Shown here: in pieces, positions 47,550 to 59,733 of the stretch
How the letters are laid out: each line of letters begins with the position of its first letter
How positions within the stretch are numbered: the first letter of the stretch is position 1
The notes under the pieces: model-generated
What the model saw: the letters and a program-made list of their open reading frames with translations, nothing else
The model's database searches: none
What the model was told of the DNA's origin: nothing
Position numbers and translations under genes: made by a program
From: Paeniglutamicibacter psychrophenolicus
GTDB lineage: Bacteria > Actinomycetota > Actinomycetes > Actinomycetales > Micrococcaceae
Assembly: GCF_030812255.1 (NCBI RefSeq)
Contig: NZ_JAUSSH010000008.1
Span: forward strand, 115,626 to 179,625
Direction of reading: 5' to 3'
DNA: 64,000 bases

Positions 47550-47923
47550 TACTTACCTTCCTTCTTGGCGCCGTAGCGGGAACGAGCCTGCTTACGGTTC
47601 TTGACACCCTGGGTATCGAGAGCGCCACGTACGATCTTGTAGCGCACACCCGGGAGGTCCTTCACACGTCCGCCGCGCACCAGCACGATGGAGTGTTCCT
47701 GCAGGTTGTGGCCGACACCCGGAATGTAAGCGGTAACTTCGACGCCACCGGCAAGACGCACACGTGCGACCTTACGAAGTGCGGAGTTCGGCTTCTTCGG
47801 GGTGGTGGTGTACACACGGGTGCATACGCCACGACGCATCGGGTTGCCCTTAAGGGCTGGGGCCTTGGTCTTAGTGACCTTCGGCGAGCGACCCTTGCGG
47901 ATCAGCTGCTGAATAGTAGGCAC
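47549..47923 (-). CDS. rpsL: 30S ribosomal protein S12
   Basis: S12 controls decoding fidelity. [27 protein letters not shown] and [21 protein letters not shown] are diagnostic. Lys43 and Lys88, positions where streptomycin-resistance changes occur in other bacteria, are wild type. It has 124 residues, starts at GTG 47923 and has GGAGG eight bases upstream. It is the first gene of the str operon. Confidence 0.98.
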   Translation of the reverse strand: MPTIQQLIRKGRSPKVTKTKAPALKGNPMRRGVCTRVYTTTPKKPNSALRKVARVRLAGGVEVTAYIPGVGHNLQEHSIVLVRGGRVKDLPGVRYKIVRGALDTQGVKNRKQARSRYGAKKEGK

Positions 47924-48339
47924 TTTCGTGTCCTCCGGTTTCTTTGTTCTGCGGCGCCACCCACAATCAAACTGCTTGGAGACGCTGCGTTTATAGTCGT
48001 TTCATCACAGCGATTTCGGATTTGACCCTAGGCGTGCGAAAGTGTGGCATCTGTTGCGCAACCTACCCGCAACCCGGACCGTGTCCATTTGCCACACATG
48101 AAAAACAATTAGCTCAAGCTTAGCACGCGCATGGCGGCGCAATTGACGCGGGGCTCTTGGAGCCCGCCGGATGAAAGGCAGGTCACTTAATTTCCTCCCG
48201 CAGAAACCGCTCGCACCGAACCCCGCCCCGGAAGTTTCACCCGATGCCCACCCGCGGGCCATTGCCCGTTCGTGCAAGGTTATCCACATATTGGCCTTCT
48301 CCCCCGCCACCGACCCCGCCGAGGTGCCATCGTGTAGCC
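47924..48339. other. Divergent promoter region between rpsL and the HNH nuclease
   Basis: No gene is seen. It must hold the str promoter (minus) and the nuclease promoter (plus). TATAAA near 47995 on the minus strand is a -10 candidate without a good -35. No long repeat or hairpin with T-run was noticed. Confidence 0.4.
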
Positions 48340-50142
48340 ATGGCAACGATGGCAATGCTCGCCAACGCCGGATTGGCTGGACTTCAGCAATTCATGGCGT
48401 CGTCCACGGAAGGAACGGATACCTCGGCATCCGAATCCCCCGTGGACGATCAGCTGCGCCTGCTGGCCCTGCTCAATCCGCTGCTCAAAACGCTCGTGGA
48501 CGAGATTGCCGGCTCTGTCACCACGTCGCCGGTACGCGCCGCGACGCTGGCACTCCTCATCGAGGACCTCGGGCGAACCATCGGCCGCGCCCAGATCGTT
48601 GCCGCAGGCAAGATTGAGGAATCCGATGCACACACCTTGAAGGAAGAACCGCTTGCCCTGCTGCACCAAGTGCACGGCAACCTCGCCGACTTCATCGAAG
48701 GCACCATCTCGCTTCCCGCCGACCAGTGCAACAGCCCAGGCACCAAGATGCTTTTCAAGGACGCAACCGAGATGCTCAAGGAGCAGCTGCACCTGTCCTT
48801 CTCCCAGTCCAGGGAGCGCCTGGCCACCCGCGACCTGCTGCTGGCACGGACGGGATTCAACGGATCGGTCGTTCCACCGCGCTTCGCCGTCCTGTCCAGG
48901 GTGCTCGACGACGGGACCGCCGACCCGCAACAAGTGGCGATGGCGGCGCGCCGGCTGCTGGCCCTGCAGCCGGGCATCGATGCCCAGCCGGATCCCGGCG
49001 CGGCCGCCGAGCTCATCGAACGGCAAGTCGCCGAGTCGCTGGTCTCGCGGAACCCCGCCGGGACAACCCAGCTATTCAAGCGCATCTCCGCGCGGCTCGA
49101 TGCCCAGGCGCTGGAGCGCGGCGAGGCCCGGATGCTGGAGCACCTCAGCCTCGACTTCAAGGGCAAGCAGGCCCGCGGATACGTTTGGGAGTTGTGCACC
49201 GATGTCCAGGGGCATGAAACGCTCCTGCACCTGTCCGACCAGCTGGCCAATCCGCGGTCCGCGTTCGGGAACACCCCGAGCCCCGCCCCGGACCCCGGGA
49301 AAAAGTCCGGCTCCGATGCCGGCTCCGGGTCAAGTTCCGGGTCGGAAGGCCAAGAGCCGCTACCGGGGCTCTCCGAGCCCGGAAGCTCCCCAGAAGCCCC
49401 GCCCATCCCGGCATGGGCAATCGATCCGCAGACCCCCGACGAGCAGCGGCCGCGCGCCGGGTTCACAGACCTTGGCCGGGGAATCCCCGCAACGGAAGGC
49501 GCGCCCGGACTTGAATTGCTGCCGGGCGAGAGCACTGCGGAAGCCAGGGCCCGAGCCAAGGCGCGTGCCCTGTACCAGTTCGTGTTCGATTCCATGCGAT
49601 ATGCGGCGGACGGGGAGAGTCCCGGCGCGCCAACGATGCCCATGAAGCCCCAGGTTGAAATGATCGTCACCATTTCGTGGGACGCCTTGGTTGGAAAGCT
49701 CAACGATCCGGGCATCACCGCCCACAACCAGTTGGTTTCGCCCGGATACGCCCGCCGGCTTGCGTGCTCCGCAAACATCCTCCCGGCCGTGCTCGGCACC
49801 CGATCGCAGCCGCTGGACTTGGGACGCACGCAACGTCTGTTCAACAGGGCCCAACGACGGGCCATGATGATCCGGGACAAGGGCTGCATCAACCCCGGCT
49901 GCACGATGGCCTCCCACCGCTGCGAGGCAAACCACATCAAGCCGTGGTACCTCGGTGGTGAAACGAACCTGGCGAACGGTGCACTGTTATGCCCGATTTG
50001 CCACGCTTCGTTCCATGCCGGCCACTTCAAGATCGTGGTGGTTGATTCGATCCCGTACGTCCTGCAGTCCACCGCGCGCGATCCGGAGCAGCGGCTCCGA
50101 CGAAACTGGATATTCCACCCCGAGGCCGAGGCCGCCGCCTAG
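48340..50142 (+). CDS. DUF222 domain protein with C-terminal HNH endonuclease motif
   Basis: This 600-residue protein has the alpha-helical DUF222-type region in its N-terminal two thirds and a Pro/Ser/Gly-rich linker near 310-375. A C-terminal HNH nuclease follows: zinc-type cysteines C516 and C521 (CINPGC), the catalytic segment CEANHIKPW with H532, a GGETNLANG turn and C551/C554 with H555 and H559 (LLCPICHASFH). These genes are abundant in actinobacterial genomes; their role is unproven, with suggestions from DNA repair to mobile elements. The start at ATG 48340 follows GAGGTG at a long spacing, and ATGs at 48349 and 48355 are alternatives. It lies between the str operon and rpoC and reads against both. 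Composition is host-like. Confidence 0.85.
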   Translation: MATMAMLANAGLAGLQQFMASSTEGTDTSASESPVDDQLRLLALLNPLLKTLVDEIAGSVTTSPVRAATLALLIEDLGRTIGRAQIVAAGKIEESDAHTLKEEPLALLHQVHGNLADFIEGTISLPADQCNSPGTKMLFKDATEMLKEQLHLSFSQSRERLATRDLLLARTGFNGSVVPPRFAVLSRVLDDGTADPQQVAMAARRLLALQPGIDAQPDPGAAAELIERQVAESLVSRNPAGTTQLFKRISARLDAQALERGEARMLEHLSLDFKGKQARGYVWELCTDVQGHETLLHLSDQLANPRSAFGNTPSPAPDPGKKSGSDAGSGSSSGSEGQEPLPGLSEPGSSPEAPPIPAWAIDPQTPDEQRPRAGFTDLGRGIPATEGAPGLELLPGESTAEARARAKARALYQFVFDSMRYAADGESPGAPTMPMKPQVEMIVTISWDALVGKLNDPGITAHNQLVSPGYARRLACSANILPAVLGTRSQPLDLGRTQRLFNRAQRRAMMIRDKGCINPGCTMASHRCEANHIKPWYLGGETNLANGALLCPICHASFHAGHFKIVVVDSIPYVLQSTARDPEQRLRRNWIFHPEAEAAA

Positions 50143-50515
50143 GCAAACCTGCGCCAGCCGGGACTCACCGCTTCAAGGTCCTGCGGTTCGGTCGAACAAT
50201 GCGGCACCAGGTGCTTAATCCCCCAGTGGCCACCTACAAACCGGGATACAAATCCCCTGGATGCAATTGCCTTCGACGGACTCCTTCGAGCAGCCCTCCC
50301 CGGCGAATCCCGCACCGCCACGCGGCCACAGGACCGCCCGGGCATGCGCCCCGGTCCGCCGCCGCGCCTTGTTTCCATATGCAAAAGCACCCATGCCAGA
50401 TCGTCAACCGTTCCTGCGCCGGCCCACGCACGGCGATGCGGGCTTCCCCCGTGCCCGGTTCGGCCCGACGGGGCCCTCCTGCTCGTCTCATCCCCCGCAG
50501 TGCGTTTTCGGGTGC
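50143..50515. other. Convergent intergenic region, no gene seen
   Basis: This stretch lies between the nuclease stop and the rpoC terminator. Frames of 60-140 codons overlap on both strands without family resemblance. No tRNA-like fold was found. Confidence 0.4.
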
Positions 50516-50628
50516 AAAAAGGCCGGCCCGCACCGCACTCCCCCGCCTCCTCTTTCAAGGAGCGGGAAGTGCGGCACGGGCCGGCCTCGTTACGTGTTCT
50601 TCCCCCCGGCGAGACCGGGGAGAAGAAC
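50516..50628 (-). terminator. Double hairpin terminator after rpoC
   Basis: Two strong stems follow the rpoC stop on the minus strand. The first is 50628-50596 (14-base arms with GTTCTTC/GAAGAAC ends). The second is 50587-50520 (AGGCCGGCCCG arms extended by a CACCGCACT/AGTGCGG pairing), followed by TTTTT. The tandem arrangement gives tight termination of the rpoBC operon. Confidence 0.9.
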
Positions 50629-50634
50629 TACGCC

Positions 50635-53600
50635 TTAGCGGAAATCGTTGCCGAGATCGTAGTCATCCATGGCGATGGCATGGAACTCCGGGCTCAGGCC
50701 CGGCTCCAGGCCTTCGTAGTCCATGCCGGTGGAGAATGCGGACTGCCCGGTGAACAGCGAAGCCTTCGCTGCCTCGGTCGGTTCCACATTCACCTGGGTG
50801 TAGCGATCCAGGCCGGTACCGGCCGGAATCAGCTTACCGATGATGACGTTTTCCTTCAGGCCGAGCAATGGATCGGACTTGCCTTCCATCGCGGCCTGGG
50901 TCAGGACACGCGTGGTCTCCTGGAAGGACGCGGCCGAGAGCCAGGAATCGGTAGCCAAGGAAGCCTTGGTGATACCCATCAGCTCGTCACGACCGGATGC
51001 GGGACGCTTGCCCTCGGAGACGGCCTTGCGGTTCTCCGACTGGAAGCGTGCCTTGTCCGCGAGCTCGCCCGGCAGCAAGTCGGTTTCGCCCGACTCGATG
51101 ACGGTGATGCGGCGAAGCATCTGGCGAACGATGACTTCCACGTGCTTGTCGTGGATGCCCACGCCCTGGGACTGGTAGACCTCCTGGACTTCGCGGACGA
51201 GGAACTTCTGTGCCTCACGCGGGCCAAGAACTCGCAGGACCTGCTTCGGATCGATCGCACCGGCAACAAGCTGCTGGCCAACGGTGACGGACTCGCCCTC
51301 GATAACCAACAGACGTGCACGACGCAGCACCGGGTAGGCGATTTCTTCGTCGCCGTTGTCCGGGGTGATCACGATGCGCAGCTGCTTCTCGGAATCCTCG
51401 ATGGTCACGCGACCGGCAACCTCGGAGATCGGGGCAACACCCTTGGGGGTACGTGCCTCGAAGAGCTCCTGGATACGCGGCAGACCCTGGGTGATATCTT
51501 CCGCGGAGGCAGCGCCACCGGTGTGGAAGGTACGCATGGTCAGCTGGGTACCGGGCTCACCGATGGACTGCGCGGCAATAATGCCCACTGCCTCACCGAT
51601 GTCAACGGTCTTGCCGCTGGCCAGCGAACGTCCGTAGCACAGTGCACACGTTCCGACGGCCGATTCACAGGTCAGCACGGAGCGGACCTTGATCTCGGTG
51701 ACACCGGCGTTGAACAGCTCGTCGATGAGCACGTCGCCCACGTCCGAGCCGCCCGCGGCCAGCACCTTGCCCTCTGCGTCGGTCACATCGGTGGCCAACG
51801 TACGGGTGTAGGCCGAGTTCTCGACGGTTTCGTGCATGCGCACGGTGCCGATCTCGTCCGTGTAGGCGATCGGCACGGTCAGGCCGCGGCTGGTGCCACA
51901 GTCCTGCTCGCGCACGATGACATCCTGCGAGACGTCCACCAAACGACGGGTCAGGTAACCCGAGTTGGCGGTCTTCAGCGCGGTATCCGCCAGGCCCTTA
52001 CGGGCGCCGTGGGTCGCGATGAAGTACTCAAGGACCGACAGGCCTTCACGGTATGAAGACTTGATCGGACGCGGGATGATCTCGCCCTTTGGGTTGGACA
52101 CCAGGCCACGGATACCGGCAATCTGGCGCAACTGCAGCCAGTTACCACGAGCCTTGGAGGTCACCATGCGGTTGATGGTGTTCAGCTCTTCCATGCCGGC
52201 CTGCATGGCCGCGGCAACCTCGTCGGTCGCCTTGGTCCAGATGTCGATCAGGTCCTGGCGGCGCTCCGAGTCGGCAATCAGGCCCTTGTCGTACTGCGAC
52301 TGGACGCGACGCGCCTTCTCCTCGTACGGGGCAAGGATGGTGGCCTTGTCCATGTTCGAGGTGATGTCGGAGATGGCAACGGTGATGCCCGAGCGGGTGG
52401 CCCACTTGAAGCCTGCATCCTTGAGGTTGTCCAGCGTTGCCGCGGTAACAACCTTCGGGTAGCGCTCGGCCAGGTCGTTGACGATGTCCGAGAGGGCATC
52501 CTTGCCGGCGACACGCTCAACCCACGGGTAATCCGCAGGCAGCGTCTCGTTGAACAGGACCTGTCCGAGGGAGGTCTCGATGAGCGCCTCGGCGCCCTCG
52601 ACCCAACCTTCCGGAGCCGGCTGGTCAGCGGACGGGACGAAGCCCGACACGCGGATCTTGACCGGTGCGTTCAGGTGCAGCTCGCCGCGGTCCATCGCCA
52701 TGATCGCCTCGGCGGCCGAGGAGAACGCACGACCGGCGCCCTTCTCGTCCAACCGCTTGGTGGTCAAGTGGTGCAGACCGATGATCATATCCTGCGAAGG
52801 AAGTGCAACCGGGCGGCCATCGGACGGCTTCAGGATGTTGTTCGAGGACAGCATCAAGATGCGTGCCTCGGCCTGGGCCTCGGGGCTCAGCGGCAGGTGC
52901 ACTGCCATCTGGTCACCGTCGAAGTCGGCGTTGAAGGCGGCACAAACGAGCGGGTGGAGCTGAAGGGCCTTGCCTTCAACCAGCTGGGGCTCGAACGCCT
53001 GGATGCCCAAACGGTGCAGGGTGGGTGCACGGTTCAGCAACACCGGGTGCTCGGTGATGATCTCTTCGAGAACGTCCCAGACCTGCGGACGGTAACGCTC
53101 GACCATGCGCTTGGCGCTCTTGATGTTCTGTGCGTGGTTGAGGTCAACCAGCCGCTTCATCACGAACGGCTTGAAGAGCTCCAGGGCCATCTGCTTGGGC
53201 AGGCCACACTGGTGCAGCTTCAGCTGCGGGCCGACCACGATGACCGAACGGCCCGAGTAGTCGACGCGCTTGCCGAGGAGGTTCTGGCGGAATCGTCCCT
53301 GCTTGCCCTTGAGCATGTCGCTCAGGGACTTCAGCGGACGGTTGCCCGGACCGGTCACCGGACGGCCACGACGGCCGTTGTCGAAGAGCGAGTCCACAGC
53401 TTCCTGCAGCATGCGCTTTTCGTTGTTCACGATGATTTCCGGCGCGCCCAGGTCCAACAAGCGCTTGAGGCGGTTGTTGCGGTTGATCACGCGGCGGTAC
53501 AGGTCGTTGAGGTCGGAGGTCGCAAAGCGGCCGCCGTCCAGCTGCACCATCGGGCGAAGCTCCGGCGGGATCACCGGAACGGCGTCCAGGACCATGCCCA

Positions 53601-54528
53601 ACGGGGAGTTGGTGGTGGTCAGGAACGCGTTGACGACCTTGAGGCGCTTCAGGGCACGGGTCTTGCGCTGGCCCTTGCCGGTCTCGATGATTTCCCGAAG
53701 GATCTCGGCTTCCGCTTCCATGTCGAAGGACTCGAGGCGCTTCTTGATGGCTTCGGCACCCATGGAGCCCTCGAAGTACAGTCCGTAGCGTTCGCGCAGC
53801 GAACGGAACAGGCCTTCGTCACCCTCGAGGTCTGCAACCTTCAGGTTCTTGAAACGGTCCCAGACCTGGTCAAGACGCTCGATGTCGGCGTCGGCGCGCT
53901 TGCGCACCTGGGCCATCGTCTTGTCCGCGAGGTCGCGGGTCTTCTTCTTTTCCGCTGCCTTGGCGCCGTCGGCTTCGAGGGCAGCAAGCTGGTCCTCGAG
54001 TTCGCGGGCGATGGAGGCGATGTCGGAGTCGCGGGTGTCAACCAGCTGCTTGCGTTCCAGGTCATGCTGGGCCTGGAGGTTCGGCAGCTCGGCGTGGCGG
54101 CGCTCTTCATCAACGGCGGTGACCATGTAGGCCGCGAAGTAGATGATCTTCTCAAGATCCTTCGGGGCAAGGTCAAGCAGGTAGCCCAAGCGCGAGGGAA
54201 CGCCCTTGAAGTACCAGATGTGGGTCACCGGAGCGGCGAGCTCGATGTGGCCCATGCGTTCGCGGCGGACCTTGGCGCGGGTGACTTCAACACCACAGCG
54301 TTCGCAAATGATGCCCTTGAAACGCACGCGCTTGTACTTGCCGCAGTTGCACTCCCAGTCACGGGTGGGACCGAAGATCTTTTCGCAGAAAAGACCGTCC
54401 TTTTCCGGCTTGAGGGTGCGGTAGTTGATGGTTTCGGGCTTCTTTACCTCGCCGTAGCTCCACCCGCGGATCTCTTCCGCAGTTGCCAGGCCGATGCGCA
54501 TGAGGCCGAATGAGGATTCGCTGGACAT
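50635..54528 (-). CDS. rpoC: DNA-directed RNA polymerase subunit beta'
   Basis: Beta' carries the catalytic magnesium. The active-site loop [13 protein letters not shown] is present. The N-terminal zinc ribbon (CNCGKYKR then CERCGVEVT) and the second zinc site (CGTSRGL with [13 protein letters not shown]) are intact. The bridge/trigger-loop region follows with FHTGGAAS. The 1297-residue length matches actinobacteria. It starts at ATG 54528, 190 bp after rpoB. Confidence 0.98.
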   Translation of the reverse strand: MSSESSFGLMRIGLATAEEIRGWSYGEVKKPETINYRTLKPEKDGLFCEKIFGPTRDWECNCGKYKRVRFKGIICERCGVEVTRAKVRRERMGHIELAAPVTHIWYFKGVPSRLGYLLDLAPKDLEKIIYFAAYMVTAVDEERRHAELPNLQAQHDLERKQLVDTRDSDIASIARELEDQLAALEADGAKAAEKKKTRDLADKTMAQVRKRADADIERLDQVWDRFKNLKVADLEGDEGLFRSLRERYGLYFEGSMGAEAIKKRLESFDMEAEAEILREIIETGKGQRKTRALKRLKVVNAFLTTTNSPLGMVLDAVPVIPPELRPMVQLDGGRFATSDLNDLYRRVINRNNRLKRLLDLGAPEIIVNNEKRMLQEAVDSLFDNGRRGRPVTGPGNRPLKSLSDMLKGKQGRFRQNLLGKRVDYSGRSVIVVGPQLKLHQCGLPKQMALELFKPFVMKRLVDLNHAQNIKSAKRMVERYRPQVWDVLEEIITEHPVLLNRAPTLHRLGIQAFEPQLVEGKALQLHPLVCAAFNADFDGDQMAVHLPLSPEAQAEARILMLSSNNILKPSDGRPVALPSQDMIIGLHHLTTKRLDEKGAGRAFSSAAEAIMAMDRGELHLNAPVKIRVSGFVPSADQPAPEGWVEGAEALIETSLGQVLFNETLPADYPWVERVAGKDALSDIVNDLAERYPKVVTAATLDNLKDAGFKWATRSGITVAISDITSNMDKATILAPYEEKARRVQSQYDKGLIADSERRQDLIDIWTKATDEVAAAMQAGMEELNTINRMVTSKARGNWLQLRQIAGIRGLVSNPKGEIIPRPIKSSYREGLSVLEYFIATHGARKGLADTALKTANSGYLTRRLVDVSQDVIVREQDCGTSRGLTVPIAYTDEIGTVRMHETVENSAYTRTLATDVTDAEGKVLAAGGSDVGDVLIDELFNAGVTEIKVRSVLTCESAVGTCALCYGRSLASGKTVDIGEAVGIIAAQSIGEPGTQLTMRTFHTGGAASAEDITQGLPRIQELFEARTPKGVAPISEVAGRVTIEDSEKQLRIVITPDNGDEEIAYPVLRRARLLVIEGESVTVGQQLVAGAIDPKQVLRVLGPREAQKFLVREVQEVYQSQGVGIHDKHVEVIVRQMLRRITVIESGETDLLPGELADKARFQSENRKAVSEGKRPASGRDELMGITKASLATDSWLSAASFQETTRVLTQAAMEGKSDPLLGLKENVIIGKLIPAGTGLDRYTQVNVEPTEAAKASLFTGQSAFSTGMDYEGLEPGLSPEFHAIAMDDYDLGNDFR

Positions 54529-54718
54529 ATGGTCCTTATCTCTCTTCTAAGTTCTCTGAAGTCTAATGTGGTGGGGTGTTCGCCGGTCCTTGCGGATCGG
54601 CGCCCACCGTTGGGTCTGGAAGTGATCCAGTTCCGTGGCCGTGGTTTCGTGCCGGGGGCGGGCGAACCGGCGTTGCCGGTGCACCGCTCCCCCTGGCACG
54701 AAAACCCACTGCGGGGAA

Positions 54719-57700
54719 CTAGACCTCTTCGACGGAGTTCGGTTCCGACCGGGAAAGGTCGATGCCGAGTTCTTCCGCGGCCCGGAAGACTTCTTCATCC
54801 GAGTCTCGCATTTCGATGGTCTGTCCGTCGGTTCCGAGGACCTCGACGTTCAGGCACAGCGACTGCATTTCCTTGATCAGGACCTTGAACGATTCCGGAA
54901 CGCCGGGTTCCGGGATGTTCTCGCCCTTGACGATCGCCTCGTAGACCTTCACGCGACCGTGGATGTCATCGGACTTGATCGTGAGCAGTTCCTGCAGTGT
55001 GTATGCGGCACCGTAGGCCTCCAGGGCCCACACTTCCATCTCACCAAAGCGCTGGCCACCGAACTGGGCCTTACCACCCAGCGGCTGCTGCGTGATCATG
55101 GAGTACGGGCCGGTGGAGCGGGCGTGGATCTTGTCGTCCACCAGGTGGTGGAGCTTCAGGATGTACATGTAGCCCACGGAGACCGGATCCGGGAACGGCT
55201 CGCCGGAGCGGCCGTCGAACAGACGGGTCTTGCCGGAGTTGCCGATCAGGCGCACGCCGTCGCGGGTCACTGCGGTGTGGTCCAGCAGTCCGCGGATCTC
55301 GTCCTCGGAAGCGCCGTCGAAGACCGGGGTCGAAACCGTGGTCGAACCGGTCTCGCGCGGCAGGCTCGGCAGATCCTTGATCCACTCCGGCTCGCCCTCG
55401 ATCTTCCAGCCCTGCTTGGCGGCCCAGCCCAGGTGGATTTCCAGGACCTGTCCGACGTTCATGCGGCCCGGAACACCCAACGGGTTCAGGACGATGTCGA
55501 CGGGGGTTCCGTCTTCCAGGAACGGCATGTCCTCGATCGGCAGGATCTTGGAGATGACGCCCTTGTTGCCGTGGCGGCCGGCAAGCTTGTCACCGTTGGT
55601 GATCTTGCGCTTCTGTGCCACGTAGACGCGAACCAGCTGGTTGACGCCCGGGGGCAGGTCGTCGTCGTTGTCGCGATCAAAGATGCGAACACCGATGACC
55701 ACGCCGGACTCGCCGTGCGGGACCTTCAGGGAGGTGTCGCGCACTTCGCGGGACTTCTCGCCGAAGATGGCGCGCAGCAGGCGCTCTTCCGGGGTCAGCT
55801 CGGTCTCGCCCTTGGGCGTGACACGGCCAACGAGGATGTCGCCGGCTTCGACCTCGGCACCGATGTGGATGATGCCGCGCTCGTCGAGCTGCGCCAGGAT
55901 TTCCTCGGAGACGTTCGGGATGTCCCGGGTGATCTCCTCGGCACCGAGCTTGGTGTCGCGGGCATCGACTTCGTGCTCTTCGATGTGGATCGAGGTGAGC
56001 ACGTCGTCGGAGACCATGCGCTGCGACAGGATGATCGCATCCTCGAAGTTGTGGCCTTCCCAGGACATGAACGCCACGAGGAGGTTCTTGCCCAGGGCGA
56101 GCTCGCCCTTGTCGGTGGACGGGCCGTCGGCGATGATCGAGTTGTAGTCAACCCGGTCGCCTTCGGACACCATCACGCGCTGGTTGTATGCGTTGCCCTG
56201 GTTGGAGCGTGCAAACTTCATGATCGGGTAGGAGGCCTCGGTGCCGTCGTCGTTCATGACGGTGACCAGGTCGGCCGACACCTCGGAGACCACGCCGCCG
56301 GTGGAGGCGACGACGGAGTCGCCGGCATCCACTGCTGCGAACTTCTCCATGCCGGTGCCCACGAGCGGGGACTCGGATGCCAGCAGCGGCACGGCCTGGC
56401 GCTGCATGTTCGCACCCATGAGGGCGCGGTTGGCATCGTCGTGCTCGAGGAACGGAATCAGGGCGGTTGCCACCGACACCATCTGGCGCGGGGAAACGTC
56501 CATGTACGCGATCTCGGACGGCTCGACGATGACGGGCTCGCCGCCACCGCCCTTTTCACGGACCAGGACGCCGTCTTCGATGAAGTGGCCGTCCTCGCTC
56601 AGCGGCGCGTTGGCCTGTGCGATGAAGTGGTCCAGCTCGTCGTCCGCAGTCAGGTAATCGATCTGGCCGGTGACCTGGCCGTTGACGACCTGGCGGTACG
56701 GGGTTTCGATGAATCCGAAGGCGTTGATGCGGCCGTAGGTCGCCAACGAACCGATCAGGCCGATGTTCGGGCCTTCAGGGGTTTCGATCGGGCACATGCG
56801 TCCGTAGTGGGACGGGTGGACGTCTCGGACTTCCATGCCTGCACGGTCACGGGACAGACCGCCCGGGCCCAGCGCGGAAAGACGACGCTTGTGCGTCAGA
56901 CCGGCCAGCGGGTTGTTCTGGTCCATGAACTGCGAGAGCTGGGAGGTTCCGAAGAATTCCTTGATCGCTGCAACAACCGGACGGATGTTGATCAGCGTCT
57001 GCGGGGTGATCGCCTCGACGTCCTGCGTGGTCATGCGTTCGCGAACCACGCGCTCCATGCGGGAAAGACCCGTGCGGACCTGGTTCTCGATCAATTCGCC
57101 CACGGCGCGGATGCGACGGTTGCCGAAGTGGTCGATGTCATCGATGCTGACGGTCAGGTCAACAGGCTTGCCATCGCGGATGCCCGGGGTGGTCTTCTCG
57201 CCTGCGTGCAGGGCAACCAGGAACTTGATCATCGCGACGATGTCGTCGATGTTCAGCACCGAGGCGTCCGGGGAGTTCAGCGGGGTGTCGACGCCGAGCT
57301 TGCGGTTGATCTTGTAACGGCCAACCTTGGCCAGGTCGTAGCGCTTCGCCTCGAAGTAGAGGTTCTTCAGCAACGCCTGTGCGGCATCGACCGTCGGCGG
57401 CTCGCCCGGGCGCAGCTTGCGGTAGATATCCAGGAGTGCTTCTTCCTGGGTATCGGTGGTGTCCTTCTCCAGGGTGGCGCGGATCGAGTCGTACTGTCCG
57501 AACTCCTCCAGGATGCGGCCTTCGGTCCAGCCGAGGGCCTTGAGCAGGACGGTGACCGACTGCTTGCGCTTGCGGTCAAGGCGGACGCCGACCTGGTCGC
57601 GCTTGTCGATTTCGAGTTCGAACCAGGCACCACGCGACGGGATGATCTTCGCGGTGAAGATGTCCTTGTCGCTGGTCTTGTCCGGGGTGCGCTCGAAGTA

Positions 57701-58225
57701 GGCGCCCGGGGAACGCACGAGCTGGGACACCACGACACGCTCGGTGCCGTTGATGATGAAGGTGCCCTTGTCGGTCATCAGCGGGAAGTCGCCCATGAAC
57801 ACGGTCTGCTGCTTGATTTCGCCCGTGTTGTTGTTCATGAACTCGGCCTTGACGTACAGCGGAGCCGCGTAGGTTGCGTCGCGGTCCTTGCACTCGGCCA
57901 TCGTGTACTTGGGATCAGCGAACTCCGGCTCCGAGAAGCTCAGGGACATGGTCTCCTGGAAGTCTTCAATCGGGGAGATCTCTTCGAAGATCTCGGCCAG
58001 GCCGGAGACGTTGGCTACACTGGTGTCACCGATGGTCTGGGCGTATGCCAGACGGTTCTTCCAGCGCTCGTTGCCGATGAGCCAGTCGAAGCTCTCGGTC
58101 TGAAGCGCCAAGAGGTTCGGGACGTCAAGTGGTTCGTGAATCTTTGCAAAAGAAAGTCGGCCAGCATATTCCGCGCTACGGGCCGAACTAGCGGTTTGGT
58201 TGTTAGAGGTGCTCGAGGCGACCAA
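54719..58225 (-). CDS. rpoB: DNA-directed RNA polymerase subunit beta
   Basis: Beta forms the second half of the active cleft. The start is taken as TTG 58225 ([14 protein letters not shown]), with AAGGA six bases upstream; a GTG at 58240 is an alternative but overlaps that site. The rifampicin-binding region reads [18 protein letters not shown] then [13 protein letters not shown], all wild-type positions. The [15 protein letters not shown] segment ([13 protein letters not shown]) and the C-terminal [17 protein letters not shown] are present. It has 1168 residues. The promoter lies in the divergent gap with the thiolase gene. Confidence 0.98.
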   Translation of the reverse strand: MVASSTSNNQTASSARSAEYAGRLSFAKIHEPLDVPNLLALQTESFDWLIGNERWKNRLAYAQTIGDTSVANVSGLAEIFEEISPIEDFQETMSLSFSEPEFADPKYTMAECKDRDATYAAPLYVKAEFMNNNTGEIKQQTVFMGDFPLMTDKGTFIINGTERVVVSQLVRSPGAYFERTPDKTSDKDIFTAKIIPSRGAWFELEIDKRDQVGVRLDRKRKQSVTVLLKALGWTEGRILEEFGQYDSIRATLEKDTTDTQEEALLDIYRKLRPGEPPTVDAAQALLKNLYFEAKRYDLAKVGRYKINRKLGVDTPLNSPDASVLNIDDIVAMIKFLVALHAGEKTTPGIRDGKPVDLTVSIDDIDHFGNRRIRAVGELIENQVRTGLSRMERVVRERMTTQDVEAITPQTLINIRPVVAAIKEFFGTSQLSQFMDQNNPLAGLTHKRRLSALGPGGLSRDRAGMEVRDVHPSHYGRMCPIETPEGPNIGLIGSLATYGRINAFGFIETPYRQVVNGQVTGQIDYLTADDELDHFIAQANAPLSEDGHFIEDGVLVREKGGGGEPVIVEPSEIAYMDVSPRQMVSVATALIPFLEHDDANRALMGANMQRQAVPLLASESPLVGTGMEKFAAVDAGDSVVASTGGVVSEVSADLVTVMNDDGTEASYPIMKFARSNQGNAYNQRVMVSEGDRVDYNSIIADGPSTDKGELALGKNLLVAFMSWEGHNFEDAIILSQRMVSDDVLTSIHIEEHEVDARDTKLGAEEITRDIPNVSEEILAQLDERGIIHIGAEVEAGDILVGRVTPKGETELTPEERLLRAIFGEKSREVRDTSLKVPHGESGVVIGVRIFDRDNDDDLPPGVNQLVRVYVAQKRKITNGDKLAGRHGNKGVISKILPIEDMPFLEDGTPVDIVLNPLGVPGRMNVGQVLEIHLGWAAKQGWKIEGEPEWIKDLPSLPRETGSTTVSTPVFDGASEDEIRGLLDHTAVTRDGVRLIGNSGKTRLFDGRSGEPFPDPVSVGYMYILKLHHLVDDKIHARSTGPYSMITQQPLGGKAQFGGQRFGEMEVWALEAYGAAYTLQELLTIKSDDIHGRVKVYEAIVKGENIPEPGVPESFKVLIKEMQSLCLNVEVLGTDGQTIEMRDSDEEVFRAAEELGIDLSRSEPNSVEEV

Positions 58226-58534
58226 GATGGATCCTTCCACAGACCGTCAGGTTTCCGGCGTCGTCTCCCCGTGAACAGTTTCACTGAACACAGCACCGCT
58301 GAGCAGGCCCACCGCTATATGAAGGCCGGAGATGAAAAGAGAAGACGCAAATCTCTACGCTACACCATGCGGCTTACCATGTCCATCGGCTTGCGTGCAA
58401 CCCGGCTACCCACGGGCCGATTTCGGTGAGATTTACATCACGGCCGGAAGGCAGTCCTGTGGCCCACACCATAGCGCGATAACCTAGAGGTAGCAGTTGT
58501 TTCACCGCAACCCCCGAAAGCGAGATCCACCATC
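58226..58534. other. Divergent promoter region between rpoB and the thiolase gene
   Basis: No gene is seen. It should hold the rpoBC promoter and leader on the minus strand and the thiolase promoter on the plus strand. No consensus box or hairpin was convincing enough to place. Confidence 0.4.
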
Positions 58535-59728
58535 ATGTCCTCACCACGAGACGCAGTCATCGTTGCCGGAGCGCGCACCCCCTTCGGCCGCCTCAATGGA
58601 CAGCTCTCCACCCTCAGTGCCGTTGACCTCGGCGCCGCCGCCATCCGCGGGGCACTGGAACGCTCGGGCGTCGCGGCCGCAGACGTGCAGGCAGTCATCA
58701 TGGGACATGTGGTCCAGGCTGGTTGCGGCCAGAACCCGGCCCGCCAGAGCTCGATCGCGGCCGGGATCGGCTGGGACGTCAACGCCACCACGCTGAACAA
58801 GGTCTGCCTCTCCGGACTCGCAGCCGTCACCGATGCGGCACGGCTGATCCGCGTCGGGGACGCGGACGTCGTGGTCGCCGGCGGCCAGGAATCCATGTCG
58901 CAGACCCCGCACCTGCTGCCGGGTTCACGCAAGGGCTGGACCTACGGGAACATCACCGCCATCGACTCGGTCGCCAACGACGGGCTGACCGACGCCTTCG
59001 ACGGGAACTCCATGGGCATGAGCACCGAAACCAAGAACACCGAGCTGGGCCTGACACGGACCGAGCAGGACGAGGTTGCCGCGGCCTCGCACCAGCGTGC
59101 CGCAGCGGCCGTCGAATCGGGCGTCTTTGCCGAGGAGATCGTCCCGGTCAGCATCCCGCAGCGCAAGGGCGATGCCTTGGTCATCGACACCGATGAGGGA
59201 ATCCGGCCGAACACGACCCTCGAAACCTTGGCCGGGTTGCGCCCGGCCTTCGCCAAGGACGGCAGCATCACCGCCGGCAACTCCTCTCCCCTGTCGGACG
59301 GGGCAGCAGCGGTCATCGTCACCTCGCGCGCATACGCCGACTCGCACAACTTGGAGGTCCTGGCGACAATTGGGGCGGCCGGACAGGTCGCCGGCCCCGA
59401 CAACTCGCTGCATTCCCAGCCGTCGCACTCGATTGCCGCCGCGCTGAAGACCCAAGGCTGGACGACCTCGGATCTTGATTTCATTGAGATCAACGAGGCC
59501 TTCGGCGCCGTGGCCTGCCAGTCGCTGAAGGACCTGGACTACCCGCTGGAAAAGACCAACATCCACGGCGGTGCGATTGCGCTCGGCCACCCGATCGGCG
59601 CGTCCGGCGCCCGCCTGGCCCTGACCGCGGCACTGGAACTCAAGCGTCGCGGCTCCGGCCGGACCGCCGTAAGCCTGTGCGGCGGCGGCGGCCAGGGCGA
59701 TGCCCTGCTGCTGAGCCGAGAGGCCTAG
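58535..59728 (+). CDS. Acetyl-CoA C-acyltransferase (thiolase family)
   Basis: Thiolases condense or cleave acyl-CoA and acetyl-CoA in fatty-acid degradation or ketone-body-type pathways. The 397 residues show all three motifs: nucleophile Cys91 in LNKVCLSG, the GGAIALGHPIGASGAR motif with its His, and the second catalytic Cys in CGGGGQGDA. NEAF (EINEAFGA) is also present. Substrate chain length cannot be read from the sequence; length and motifs resemble biosynthetic acetyl-CoA acetyltransferase. It starts at ATG 58535 with GAAAG upstream and is followed five bases later by the YbaK-like gene. Confidence 0.93.
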   Translation: MSSPRDAVIVAGARTPFGRLNGQLSTLSAVDLGAAAIRGALERSGVAAADVQAVIMGHVVQAGCGQNPARQSSIAAGIGWDVNATTLNKVCLSGLAAVTDAARLIRVGDADVVVAGGQESMSQTPHLLPGSRKGWTYGNITAIDSVANDGLTDAFDGNSMGMSTETKNTELGLTRTEQDEVAAASHQRAAAAVESGVFAEEIVPVSIPQRKGDALVIDTDEGIRPNTTLETLAGLRPAFAKDGSITAGNSSPLSDGAAAVIVTSRAYADSHNLEVLATIGAAGQVAGPDNSLHSQPSHSIAAALKTQGWTTSDLDFIEINEAFGAVACQSLKDLDYPLEKTNIHGGAIALGHPIGASGARLALTAALELKRRGSGRTAVSLCGGGGQGDALLLSREA

Positions 59729-59733
59729 GCAAG

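Noticed and set aside
50199..50558. Small ORFs between the HNH nuclease and rpoC
   Set aside because: They overlap each other on both strands and run through the rpoC terminator stems.
54635..58429. 1264-codon plus-strand frame over rpoB
   Set aside because: It is antisense to the certain rpoB gene. High GC at third codon positions leaves few stops on the opposite strand, and the product shows no family features.
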